Below, piece after piece: positions 12,501 to 19,272 of a DNA stretch of 64,000 nt. Where the stretch lies: positions 1 through 64,000 of the forward strand of contig NZ_NGVR01000021.1 of NCBI RefSeq assembly GCF_002777965.1. Direction: 5' to 3'. How positions within the stretch are numbered: position 1 is the stretch's first letter; the number at the start of each line of letters is the position of its first letter. Origin of the DNA: Proteus columbae. Lineage in GTDB: Bacteria; Pseudomonadota; Gammaproteobacteria; Enterobacterales; Enterobacteriaceae. The position numbers and the translations under genes were made by a program. The notes below the pieces were generated by a model that had not been told where the DNA came from, did no database searches, and saw nothing but the letters and a program-made list of their open reading frames with translations.

Positions 12501-14704
12501 ATGATATCATTGCTGCACCTTCAAATACGAAAAATGTCTTTGATATCTATAATGGAACGAAGAGATTAAGTGGGGGGAGTAAAGAGGATATATTTAATTT
12601 ATTTACCTCGGAGTCTCCACTTTATGCAAGTCGTTTTTATGGTAGAGAAGGAAATGATACACTGCGTATTATAAAAACAACACATAAATATCAAGGTTAT
12701 GACGTTAATTTATTAGATAATTACGTCAAATTTAAGCACTCAGAAGAGCAAACCAATAGCCAAAACTTCCATTCAAAACTTTTTCTTTATCAAGAAAGTG
12801 GATATCTTTATTCAAAAAATTTAGTTGATTCTATGCCTAATATTATTTTACAAGATCAAAAAGTAATTGCTTATTTAGACAATATTGAAAATGTTATTGG
12901 TAGTGAATTTGGCAACGATATTATTTCTGGTAATCAAGAAGATAATTATTTAGATGGTGGTGGCGGTGCTGATTTATTATATGGATTAGGAGGAAATGAC
13001 ACACTGGTTTTACAAGAGGGGTATGCTGAAGGTGGTGAGGGAAATGATAGCTATGTTATTTTAAGATCTTCTTTAGATAAAGATTATCATATTCAATTTG
13101 AAACAATTATTAATGAAGTGAGTCAGATCGAATCGAGTATTGTACGGTTAAACTATCATTTTGATGAAATTGTCGCTATTTCCCGTCGAGGAAACGATAT
13201 TATTTTTGATATAAAAGTGAATGATGGAAATAAAAATGATGAATTAATTTATCACTCTATAACATTAAGAAATGTTTACCATGAAAATGATATGTTAGCA
13301 CATAGATATACTTTAACTACGCTAGATGGTTTTCTCTTAACAGTAAATGAAAATAAAACGATTAAAGATAATGTGCTATATAAATTTAGCTATTTAGAGA
13401 CATACAATCAAAATGAGGATCTTATTAAAGAAATTTGTATTGATGATAATAACCACTCTTTATCTCTTTCATATCCGGATTATAATAAAATAATCACATT
13501 ATTGCCCCAGTTACAATACAGTGGTTTTTCTTCTGGTGAACAATTACGATTTTCTATTCATGGAAATGAAATGGATAATCATTACTTAGGTGTTACACCT
13601 AATTCATTTATTAAATTAAGCGCTGGTCATGATAGTTATCAAATTAAAACTTATTTGGCAAAAAATAAGAGTGATGAAATTAAAATTTCGCTTTCTAATA
13701 ATATTAATGGAATATTGTCAAACAGTATAAGTGATTTCTTTCTATCTGATATCAGTGGTTTTGATTTGGTATTTAATCATGGAACTCTATCACATCGTTA
13801 TCATCCGGATGGTCATGTAAAACTGATTTTCGAACCATATGATCTTGATACGATTTATAATTCTGATATGACAATTCGTGTTATCGATAAAGACAATGTG
13901 GTTTTTACACTTCCCTCAAAAGAAAATTCTCAAGGCTTACTTATGCCAGTTGCGGATCTAAATGTGGTGATAAATAAAGAAGATAATGTGCTTATGATCC
14001 CAGAGTCACTGATCTTAAATAAAGAGACATTATCGACTTATTCGCTTGATTCATCTTACTCTTTGTTAAGATCTATTTTAATGGCTCAACAGAAACCACA
14101 CCATCAATCAATTGAACATTTGCCTATTCTTGAATTAATGGAAGGTGATGACATCGTTGTTAATCATAATAAATGTAGTTCGGTTCTTGATGGCGGAAAA
14201 GGGGATGATCATATTGTCGTTAATCACGGGCATCATATTTTAATTGCGGGAGAGGGAAATGATAACCTCAATGCTGGAAGTGGGAATGATCTTTTGATCT
14301 CTGAATCAGGTCACGATTATTTAAGTGGAGGAGGCGGTAGTAATACCTATATTGTAAAAAAACGCTATGGTGAAGTTACTGTTTATGATGAAGGTGAAAA
14401 TAGCCAACTTTTTATTTCAGGATTATCTGCACAAGATGAACTCATTTCTTCTCAAGTGGGTGACGATTGGCAGTATAGGACAGAAGATGGCCAATTTATT
14501 TTAACTCTAAAAACAAAAGAAAATCAGACGAATAACTCGGTTACAATTATCAAAACAGAAAATACACTTTCAATGCAATCCCTCGCTTCTATTATTCAAG
14601 AAATGGCTCAGTTTAATGAGCAACAATTGACAACAATGCAAGGTAGTGAATTTATTCCATCTCCAACATGGTCACCATTATCACTAGTGACAAAACATTT
14701 TTAA
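6533..14704 (+). CDS. Giant multidomain toxin: Cys-protease-like, TcdA/TcdB-type pore region, RTX repeats
   Basis: A single uninterrupted frame encodes 2,723 residues with no N-terminal signal peptide, behind AGGAA (6521-6525). Visible parts: an unassigned N terminus; a candidate papain-like (C58-type) protease with C344 in GLCYGLS, H486 in KDHAIAI and D506 in LFDSNN; a segment at about 940-1125 resembling the ChaN/TIKI-like domain of dermonecrotic toxins (EH at 949-950); a pore-forming-like region at about 1580-1800 with a hydrophobic stretch at about 1700-1753; and two clusters of GGxGxD repeats (about 2120-2180 and 2530-2610), as in calcium-binding proteins exported by type I secretion. 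The architecture recalls Mcf/TcdB-like toxins. Base composition is far more AT-rich than its neighbours, suggesting transfer. No secretion or immunity gene adjoins it. Domain names rest on motif recognition only. Confidence 0.8.
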   Translation: MNGFKEITFKDNINSIVLKIENHIKENNSELFFKIKSVKRILTENYIAIFISENEYAANEFLEKIDNNFLLYHKTDFTKSIDFIRKEINSSIEGLFFNSAKLASREPNKIQKERLKLLIQNNLSGDYYLEFEDNKVFIQIDSENDKFKIINFDGYAIFFNNKSELINKVCNIISDKSNSDLLYYRFYNRKEYVSYFNHTGSWKVNHKDIIMEIINDIKKKKQININEYTTIELNESYSYKNIFIIRNKIEKTEKVLHIYIDDIEEAFSTAKSKYNQIIESGEHLIYRVGTGWFMTKMRRDVVKKFSQYLDLLKPLEKIMSRVNLISSTETNYDFSHIHSLAGLCYGLSLSYLLEVRNSGLEGGNKYLFWLKENVSSYKNEKEIIPNKLDAVLFNSINEYEILNLIKEVKNIIFAQHFQRERLYGKAQYFVFDSLKSNEYSEVLNKKGLGEENVNYINFDKKEVKLYIDRIIKDYNDYYAIIAFKDHAIAITYKKYSENNYKLTLFDSNNELLEFSDSLSIKEALENKMDFYGAHEAEDKKYIIFDEYKKTNSFNYQSVWNNSDIITNKGIAENIKKIGFALPFKENITGRIIHYSEQRDLILELKKENSLIEVVVKNSHVDEGIYLVKHYIDEILEDNQASKIILNKKDDDSINIELVEFNQFKEIKKKNGYIEFNDIYYRNLIEINSYLAKGKKAKELKEIVFLIDKLEGNIYFDKLIASFSLLDKIKSFNHDNTNVSISEILSKIKIKLEDKLFYDRLNYGKEKLIQLAGKNSLVAAKFYQLMVNEISDGTHGLSNFIYNQIIESPYLSLDENRSIGIYGYDYTIELKSHYLYATEIVDNINIPELKNTLLISGENKLHLKETYKKLSEYRNDKYINKLLNLIEIEIDTSKGDKQGNYSDLYFDLFRNNQFTNRMIVHEINQLESYFVNHYSERNHGYHPSVFYINEHEPAVLLEKSLNQNKNEIDCSYLLFDDNNDNLRFLFSDNNFFTRDNIDNIIIDSINSYYQDDIMIYFYNGVKSEDLTIYLNEKPEINNFIDYCLKNKIRVIATGRDDNTLYHQTFIKQKNDVELLQRIIIENQFFNERTIILAKKEKLLSYQSGDFFIEGIAQRLNMPIYQIIDNKISLLRDHMIVKPIIERQYIDKPLLASAMTSDVIINEIDLVISNKEKISKKNNHIAKEIYQIVSYLYPNYREHKEFKLGYFKDIKKIIPDYSDKITLSDILDYIQLNRYNLSVDKMASIINKVDTINIEYYKKELKRITNDVISGDISIKKACYQYSDTLSIFFNTLDKRKLENKLTQVIYEPLMSNKFNQYLIGDITFEQWQSLDLLKIENQTLIEKTKQVIEVIHTIYDNPTLIKKLSNISKELLSSFFDTNKKGILYHTLLENISSFINYKKIINSLQNIITMISHKLIPETLSPFKALLEANKLNQLDVLKINSHSFITNDKIKINNLSIDKQVLVNLGAKINGKSIELIDFNKINKWELKLTFDPYHLNDYFLSLSGNEKDKSLISLFRYLLNNKKDKIKYLISSDTNRIDYLAASERLAKLTELGNKEYQAQDWDMLRKPSLTIPRHMKIISKIGYANITYGMWQSINSTFMLAEQLNNPLLAPKERKEIINNLAIMWSEMAYNGFSEVIEIILAKGLLKYRHNPLEYVSKITTKIGIGLNILSIGFDIYNSYDNFSRISSESNDARCIDYIVNGTFAIVSGLVTLGVSIAMLAGSTIAGPIGIVAGVIIALATSIYNAARLIEEAKIKVNFTPLEELNNGFYAFLMGDLLPNKKNEITYLETETQLEEMVDKNAVNYLDEIKKQNYQSRYFYTNEKQVYQEYYYYKVIPNLMGKTLDSILNPLGEYVAQRISQNISQEVAEKIASLSYHLRAEKTEYKYYLPKEAIATNETIIFDIDFYVDELKPYTLDIISDDDSPIFDSMVDSDFFKNIITNRENVINLLGVEDLSQSLIKLNQNKKYYSSGWSENEVFHFNTYNGNDIIAAPSNTKNVFDIYNGTKRLSGGSKEDIFNLFTSESPLYASRFYGREGNDTLRIIKTTHKYQGYDVNLLDNYVKFKHSEEQTNSQNFHSKLFLYQESGYLYSKNLVDSMPNIILQDQKVIAYLDNIENVIGSEFGNDIISGNQEDNYLDGGGGADLLYGLGGNDTLVLQEGYAEGGEGNDSYVILRSSLDKDYHIQFETIINEVSQIESSIVRLNYHFDEIVAISRRGNDIIFDIKVNDGNKNDELIYHSITLRNVYHENDMLAHRYTLTTLDGFLLTVNENKTIKDNVLYKFSYLETYNQNEDLIKEICIDDNNHSLSLSYPDYNKIITLLPQLQYSGFSSGEQLRFSIHGNEMDNHYLGVTPNSFIKLSAGHDSYQIKTYLAKNKSDEIKISLSNNINGILSNSISDFFLSDISGFDLVFNHGTLSHRYHPDGHVKLIFEPYDLDTIYNSDMTIRVIDKDNVVFTLPSKENSQGLLMPVADLNVVINKEDNVLMIPESLILNKETLSTYSLDSSYSLLRSILMAQQKPHHQSIEHLPILELMEGDDIVVNHNKCSSVLDGGKGDDHIVVNHGHHILIAGEGNDNLNAGSGNDLLISESGHDYLSGGGGSNTYIVKKRYGEVTVYDEGENSQLFISGLSAQDELISSQVGDDWQYRTEDGQFILTLKTKENQTNNSVTIIKTENTLSMQSLASIIQEMAQFNEQQLTTMQGSEFIPSPTWSPLSLVTKHF

Positions 14705-14714
14705 GTTTCAAAAT

Positions 14715-14744
14715 AAAAACAGCACTGATTTTAGTGCTGTTTTT
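14715..14744. terminator. Bidirectional terminator between the toxin gene and yaaA
   Basis: AGCACT (14721-14726) pairs with AGTGCT (14733-14738), flanked by AAAAAC on the left and GTTTTT on the right, so it can stop transcription in both directions between convergent genes. Confidence 0.8.
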
Positions 14745-14768
14745 ATTGATAGCTAAGAGTTAATATTT

Positions 14769-15551
14769 TTATTTCGCCAGTGATTCTGCACGTTTAAAGA
14801 CTAAGGTATTTCCTTCAGATTCCGCTGAATTAAATTGGTAGCCTTCAAGATCAAATTCTTTCAGTTGTACTTTATTAGTCAGTTTTTCTTGAATAATAAA
14901 GCGACTCATTAATCCACGGGCTTTTTTAGCGTAGAAGCTGATAACTTTATATTTGCCATTTTTTTCATCAAGGAAAACAGGTTTAATAATATCAGCATTG
15001 AGTTTTTTCGGGTTGACTGATTTAAAATATTCATCAGACGCTAAATTGATTAAAACATTATCACCTTGTTCTTCAAGTGCTTTGTTTAACGTTTCTGTAA
15101 TGGTATTTCCCCAAAATTGGTATAAATCGCTTCCTTTTTTATTTTTTAGCTTTATTCCCATTTCAAGACGATAAGGTTGCATTAAATCAAGAGGACGTAG
15201 TACGCCATATAAGCCAGAAAGCATACGTAAATGTTGTTGTGCAAATTGAAAATCATCTTCAGAAAAAAGCTCAGCTTGCATTCCGGTATAAACATCACCT
15301 TTAAATGCCAAAATAGCTTGACGTGCATTTTCTGGTGTGAAATTAGGTTGCCATTCACCAAAACGAGCGGCATTTAATCCTGCAAGTTTATCACTTATTT
15401 TCATTAAGCTTGCGATATCGCTTGATGATAATTTTCGACATTCTTCGATAAGTTGTTGGGAATGTTTTAGCAATTCAGGTTGGGTGAAGTGCGTTGTTGC
15501 TAAAGGCGATTCGAAATCCAGTGTTTTTGCTGGTGAAATGGTGATTAGCAT
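14769..15551 (-). CDS. yaaA: Peroxide stress resistance protein YaaA
   Basis: This 260-residue protein belongs to the YaaA/UPF0246 family (258 residues in E. coli), recognised by the opening [13 protein letters not shown] and internal blocks such as [11 protein letters not shown]. In E. coli the family is linked to survival of hydrogen peroxide by lowering free iron and DNA damage. The position between the thr operon and talB is the same as in E. coli. It converges on the toxin gene with a shared terminator. Confidence 0.93.
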   Translation of the reverse strand: MLITISPAKTLDFESPLATTHFTQPELLKHSQQLIEECRKLSSSDIASLMKISDKLAGLNAARFGEWQPNFTPENARQAILAFKGDVYTGMQAELFSEDDFQFAQQHLRMLSGLYGVLRPLDLMQPYRLEMGIKLKNKKGSDLYQFWGNTITETLNKALEEQGDNVLINLASDEYFKSVNPKKLNADIIKPVFLDEKNGKYKVISFYAKKARGLMSRFIIQEKLTNKVQLKEFDLEGYQFNSAESEGNTLVFKRAESLAK

Positions 15552-15731
15552 AATTCCCTCGATACGTTATTTTAATGTTGACCAAATATAGCAAATTCTT
15601 TCGTTTAAAGACTAAATTATAGTAATAGGAAAAAACAATGGTTTCTCTTATTTGTCGTAAAATTCGACAATTTAAACGATTCAGCCTGTGATTTTCTTCT
15701 GTTTTTTTCCGCTTTTGTTTTGCGAAAACGT

Positions 15732-15760
15732 TTGGCATTCAAATAATTGCTTTGTATGAA
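15732..15760 (+). promoter_or_regulatory. Candidate sigma-70 promoter for talB
   Basis: TTGGCA (15732-15737) and TATGAA (15755-15760) are spaced by exactly 17 bp, about 95 bp before the talB start. It is the best promoter-like pair in the 304-bp yaaA-talB gap; I saw nothing else there. Confidence 0.5.
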
Positions 15761-15855
15761 TCTAAGCGTCTTGTAGTGTGAGCAGTCCATGTTATTATCA
15801 ATAGATATCCGCAGGTGACTGCAAACAGATTTACCTAGTAGATGAGATAAACAAA

Positions 15856-16809
15856 ATGACCAACAAATTGACTTCTTTGCGTAAGCTGACAACTGTTGTT
15901 GCTGACACTGGTGACATTGCAGCAATGAAACTGTATCAGCCACAAGATGCAACTACCAACCCATCTTTAATTTTAAATGCAGCTCAAATTCCTGAATATC
16001 GTAAATTAATTGATGAAGCGATTGAATGGGCTCGTTCACAAAGCGATTCTCGTGAACAACAAATCGTTGATGCTTGCGACAAACTGGCTGTAAATATCGG
16101 TTTAGAAATTTTAAAACTGATCCCAGGTCGTATTTCAACAGAAGTTGATGCACGTCTTTCTTACGACACACAAGCGTGTATCGAAAAAGCACGTCATTTA
16201 ATGAAACTTTATAATGATGCAGGTATCAGTAACGACCGTATTCTTATCAAATTAGCATCTACTTGGCAGGGGATCCGTGCCGCAGAGCAATTAGAAAAAG
16301 AAGGTATCAACTGTAACCTGACTTTACTGTTCTCTTTCGCTCAAGCGCGTGCATGTGCTGAAGCAGGTGTTTACCTGATTTCTCCATTTGTTGGTCGTAT
16401 CATGGATTGGTATAAAGCCAATACAGATAAAAAAGAATTTGCTCCTGCTGAAGATCCAGGTGTGATTTCTGTTACTGAAATCTATAACTATTACAAACAA
16501 CACGGTTATAACACTGTTGTTATGGGCGCAAGCTTCCGTAATATGGGTGAGATTTTAGAATTAGCAGGTTGTGACCGTTTAACTATTGCTCCAGCACTGT
16601 TAAAAGAATTATCAGAAGCTGAAGGTGAAGTTGAACATAAATTATCTTACAAAGGTGAAGTGAAAGCGCGTCCAGAAGCTATCACTGAAGCTCAATTCTA
16701 TTGGGATCACAACGCTGACCCAATGGCAGTAGATAAATTATCTGACGGTATTCGCAAATTTGCTGTCGATCAGGAAAAATTAGAGAAAATGATTGCGGAT
16801 TTATTATAA
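15856..16809 (+). CDS. talB: Transaldolase B
   Basis: Transaldolase moves a dihydroxyacetone unit between sugar phosphates in the non-oxidative pentose phosphate pathway. The protein has 317 residues and is nearly identical in layout to E. coli TalB. The Schiff-base lysine is K132 in ILIKLAS, and the TNPSL block near residue 33 is conserved. It is transcribed alone, with its own promoter-like pair upstream and a hairpin terminator downstream. Confidence 0.97.
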   Translation: MTNKLTSLRKLTTVVADTGDIAAMKLYQPQDATTNPSLILNAAQIPEYRKLIDEAIEWARSQSDSREQQIVDACDKLAVNIGLEILKLIPGRISTEVDARLSYDTQACIEKARHLMKLYNDAGISNDRILIKLASTWQGIRAAEQLEKEGINCNLTLLFSFAQARACAEAGVYLISPFVGRIMDWYKANTDKKEFAPAEDPGVISVTEIYNYYKQHGYNTVVMGASFRNMGEILELAGCDRLTIAPALLKELSEAEGEVEHKLSYKGEVKARPEAITEAQFYWDHNADPMAVDKLSDGIRKFAVDQEKLEKMIADLL

Positions 16810-16837
16810 TTCGTCGTTAAATTCTTATAAAAATCTT

Positions 16838-16875
16838 AAATACTCATCTTATACAGGTGGGTATTTTCATTTTTT
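16838..16875 (+). terminator. Terminator of talB
   Basis: AAATACTCATC (16838-16848) pairs with GGTGGGTATTT (16856-16866) with two wobble pairs, followed by a T-rich tail. Confidence 0.7.
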
Positions 16876-16992
16876 GCTTCTCAAAATAACATTTAAGTAA
16901 ATTTTAAGATTAAATTGATTGGAATATATTATTTATCCAGTAATAATTATAAAAATATATTATTAAAATACTCTATTTATTATTGGTGAATT

Positions 16993-17976
16993 ATGAAAAA
17001 GATTGTCTTGGCAACGGTACTTGCATCGTTATTTTTTAGTGGCGCTGCAATGGCAGAAAGTAAAACGGCTTTCTCTTTACCTGCAATTGAAAAAAGTGCT
17101 GAAAGTGGAAATGCAGCATCTCAATATCAATTGGGTGTGAAATATGAGAATGGTGAAGGTGTTGAGCAAGACTCACAAAAAGCACTGGAGTGGTATACCA
17201 AAGCGGCAGAACAAGGCCATGCTGAAGCACAGTTAAATTTAGCACTTATGTATGACATGAGTGATGATATTGACCGTGATGCAGAAAAAGCGGTTTATTG
17301 GTATAACAAATCGGCTGTTCAAGGTGTCTCTTTAGCCCAATACAATCTTGCTGTTTCTTATGATGATGGTGATGGCGTAGCGCAAGATCATGAGAAAGCA
17401 GTGTATTGGTATACTAAAGCTGGTGAGCAAGGTGATAGTGATGCTCAATACAACCTTGGGATCTCTTATGATGAAGGTATCGGTGTAGCGCAAGACCATG
17501 AAGCAGCGGTTGTTTGGTATACAAAAGCAGCAGAGCAAGGTCATGCAGACGCACAATATAACCTTGCTGTCTCTTATGATGATGGTGAAGGTGTAGAGCG
17601 TAACGGCACTAAAGCGGTTTTCTGGTATACCAAAGCAGCAAACCAAGGTAATCGTGATGCGCAAAATAACTTAGGCGTAATGTACGATGAAGGCGACGGT
17701 GTTGCTAAAGATGCACGTAAAGCCGTTGAATGGTATAGAAAATCAGCTATACAAGGTAATGGTTTGGCACAAAATAACTTAGCTTTAAACTATTATTACG
17801 GTAAAGGCGTTAAACGCGATCTGAAAGAAGCTTATGCATGGTTCTCTGTTGCTGTTGAAAATGGTGATGGTGATGAAGCAATGCTAAAACGTACTGCTCG
17901 TGCATTAAATGCAGCACAATTAGCTGAAGCGAAAAAATTAGCAGCTTCTTATATTACTAAATATATTGATGAGTAA
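16993..17976 (+). CDS. Secreted Sel1-repeat protein
   Basis: The 327-residue protein begins with a signal peptide (MKKIVLATVLASLFFSGAAMA, cleavage expected after A21). From G39 to about residue 290 it consists of seven 36-residue Sel1/TPR-like repeats of the form GxxxAQYNLxxxYxxGxGVxxDxxKAVxWYxKAAxQ. It ends with a short helical tail. Such solenoids usually bind other proteins, and a periplasmic location is expected from the signal peptide. The biological partner cannot be told from the sequence. It sits alone between talB and mog, where E. coli has no such gene, and has its own terminator. The 108-bp DNA units could vary in number by recombination. Confidence 0.85.
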   Translation: MKKIVLATVLASLFFSGAAMAESKTAFSLPAIEKSAESGNAASQYQLGVKYENGEGVEQDSQKALEWYTKAAEQGHAEAQLNLALMYDMSDDIDRDAEKAVYWYNKSAVQGVSLAQYNLAVSYDDGDGVAQDHEKAVYWYTKAGEQGDSDAQYNLGISYDEGIGVAQDHEAAVVWYTKAAEQGHADAQYNLAVSYDDGEGVERNGTKAVFWYTKAANQGNRDAQNNLGVMYDEGDGVAKDARKAVEWYRKSAIQGNGLAQNNLALNYYYGKGVKRDLKEAYAWFSVAVENGDGDEAMLKRTARALNAAQLAEAKKLAASYITKYIDE

Positions 17977-18005
17977 TATTAATTAATTTTATTCAAGATT
18001 AAAGA

Positions 18006-18029
18006 GGGGGAGCTTATGCTCCCTTTTTT
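18006..18029 (+). terminator. Terminator of the Sel1-repeat gene
   Basis: GGGAGC (18008-18013), a TTAT loop and GCTCCC (18018-18023) are followed by six T. Confidence 0.85.
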
Positions 18030-18200
18030 ATTTTTAGCTAAAGCCAAATAAAAATAGATTGTTATCATTTCTTTATTATCTATTCTCAATAATCAAATAT
18101 TAAATATCAGTAATATATTGAGATTCTTTTTAATTCTCTTGTGTTCTCATGGTAATATCTGCGCGCAAGTTAGACGGTGATTGATTAATTGAGGTTTGAT

Positions 18201-18788
18201 ATGAACGAATTACGCATAGGGTTAGTTTCTGTTTCTGATCGCGCATCAAGTGGGGTTTATGAAGATAAAGGCTTACCCGCTTTAGAAGCTTGGCTAAAAG
18301 CTGCATTAACAACGCCTTTTCATATCGAATCACGTTTAATTCCTGACGAACAACTCATGATTGAGCAAACACTGTGTGAGCTAGTTGATGAAGTCGGCTG
18401 TCATTTAGTGTTAACAACAGGGGGAACGGGTCCCGCTCGTCGTGACGTTACTCCTGATGCTACGTTGGCTATTGCAGACAGAGAAATGCCAGGTTTTGGT
18501 GAGCAGATGCGTCAAATTAGTTTGAAGTTTGTACCCACAGCTATTTTGTCTCGCCAAGTCGGTGTTATTCGTAATCAAGCGTTAATTCTAAATTTACCAG
18601 GGCAACCTAAGGCTATTGCAGAAACGTTGGAAGGATTAAAAGATAACGACGGTAATGTGATTGTTAGCGGTATTTTCGCTAGTGTACCGTACTGCATTCA
18701 ACTGCTTGATGGCCCTTATGTCGAAACTAATGAAGCTATTGTTGCTGCATTTAGACCTAAATCAGCCCGCCGTTCCACTTCAGCATAA
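18201..18788 (+). CDS. mog: Molybdopterin adenylyltransferase
   Basis: Mog activates molybdopterin by adenylation in molybdenum cofactor synthesis, ahead of metal insertion by MoeA. The 195-residue length equals E. coli Mog, and the substrate-binding block TTGGTGPARRDVTPDAT is intact. I use ATG 18201 behind TTGAGG; the in-frame TTG at 18189 would add four residues and overlap that binding site. It lies after talB as in E. coli, while the E. coli genes satP, yaaW and yaaI that separate mog from dnaK are missing here. Confidence 0.95.
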   Translation: MNELRIGLVSVSDRASSGVYEDKGLPALEAWLKAALTTPFHIESRLIPDEQLMIEQTLCELVDEVGCHLVLTTGGTGPARRDVTPDATLAIADREMPGFGEQMRQISLKFVPTAILSRQVGVIRNQALILNLPGQPKAIAETLEGLKDNDGNVIVSGIFASVPYCIQLLDGPYVETNEAIVAAFRPKSARRSTSA

Positions 18789-18799
18789 ATAATGTAAGA

Positions 18800-18868
18800 G
18801 GTTATTTTTGTCACCAAACTTCTGGCTAGGAAAAGCTTTGACTAAGTTTGGATAACGCAAAAGTAACC
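18800..18868 (+). other. Long imperfect stem-loop between mog and dnaK
   Basis: The outer arm GGTTATTTTTG (18800-18810) pairs over all 11 positions with CAAAAGTAACC (18858-18868), with one G-T wobble. The inner arm CCAAACTT (18814-18821) pairs perfectly with AAGTTTGG (18844-18851). A small GCT/AGC stem may close the apex. There is no T-run, so it is not an ordinary terminator. It begins 11 bp after the mog stop codon. It could be a 3' mRNA structure, a small structured RNA or a palindromic element. Confidence 0.5.
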
Positions 18869-19084
18869 CTATATTTATTTGATATTTTTATTATAAAAGT
18901 TAAAAAGCATTATTTTTCAAATAATTATGCTCTTATTCTAAGCATGGTCTTAAAAATACACTTTAGATAAGTCATGATGTTATTTGTGAATGATGTAACA
19001 TTATGAAAAATAACAAATTTTAATTCTCATTTTATTCTCAGACACAAAATTTTCGCATTTTTTGTATTTTTTTTCATTATTCCC

Positions 19085-19112
19085 CTTGATGAATGTATTT
19101 ATGACCCCATCT
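19085..19112 (+). promoter_or_regulatory. Sigma-32 heat-shock promoter of dnaK (distal)
   Basis: CTTGATG (19085-19091), 13 bp, then CCCCATCT (19105-19112) matches the RpoH consensus CTTGAAA-N13-15-CCCCATnT closely. Confidence 0.8.
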
Positions 19113-19198
19113 TCTTTTTCAACTGCAATTACCACTATTGAGTTGCGTTGATTTTATATCCGCTTGGAGATGATGTTGTTTAGTCTATTAATTTTTGA

Positions 19199-19226
19199 CT
19201 TGAAAAATGAATATTCATCCTCATAT
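19199..19226 (+). promoter_or_regulatory. Second sigma-32 promoter of dnaK (proximal)
   Basis: CTTGAAA (19199-19205), 13 bp, then CCTCATAT (19219-19226) also fits the RpoH consensus and lies about 45 bp before dnaK. More than one heat-shock promoter is known upstream of E. coli dnaK. Confidence 0.7.
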
Positions 19227-19272
19227 AGATTGGTAATCAAATTGATAAAGAATTCTCTTTGGAGGCGTTTAA

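Noticed and set aside
12895-14360. Separate RTX protein gene at the end of the giant frame
   Set aside because: The reading frame is continuous with the upstream toxin and no internal promoter or start site is seen.
15475-15952. Minus-strand frames between yaaA and talB
   Set aside because: They run across the yaaA and talB starts and the talB promoter, with no ribosome site or family features.
17101-17850. Tandem 108-bp periodicity, at first glance a CRISPR-like or satellite repeat
   Set aside because: The units are codon-phased Sel1 repeats in a real exported protein; there are no unique spacers.
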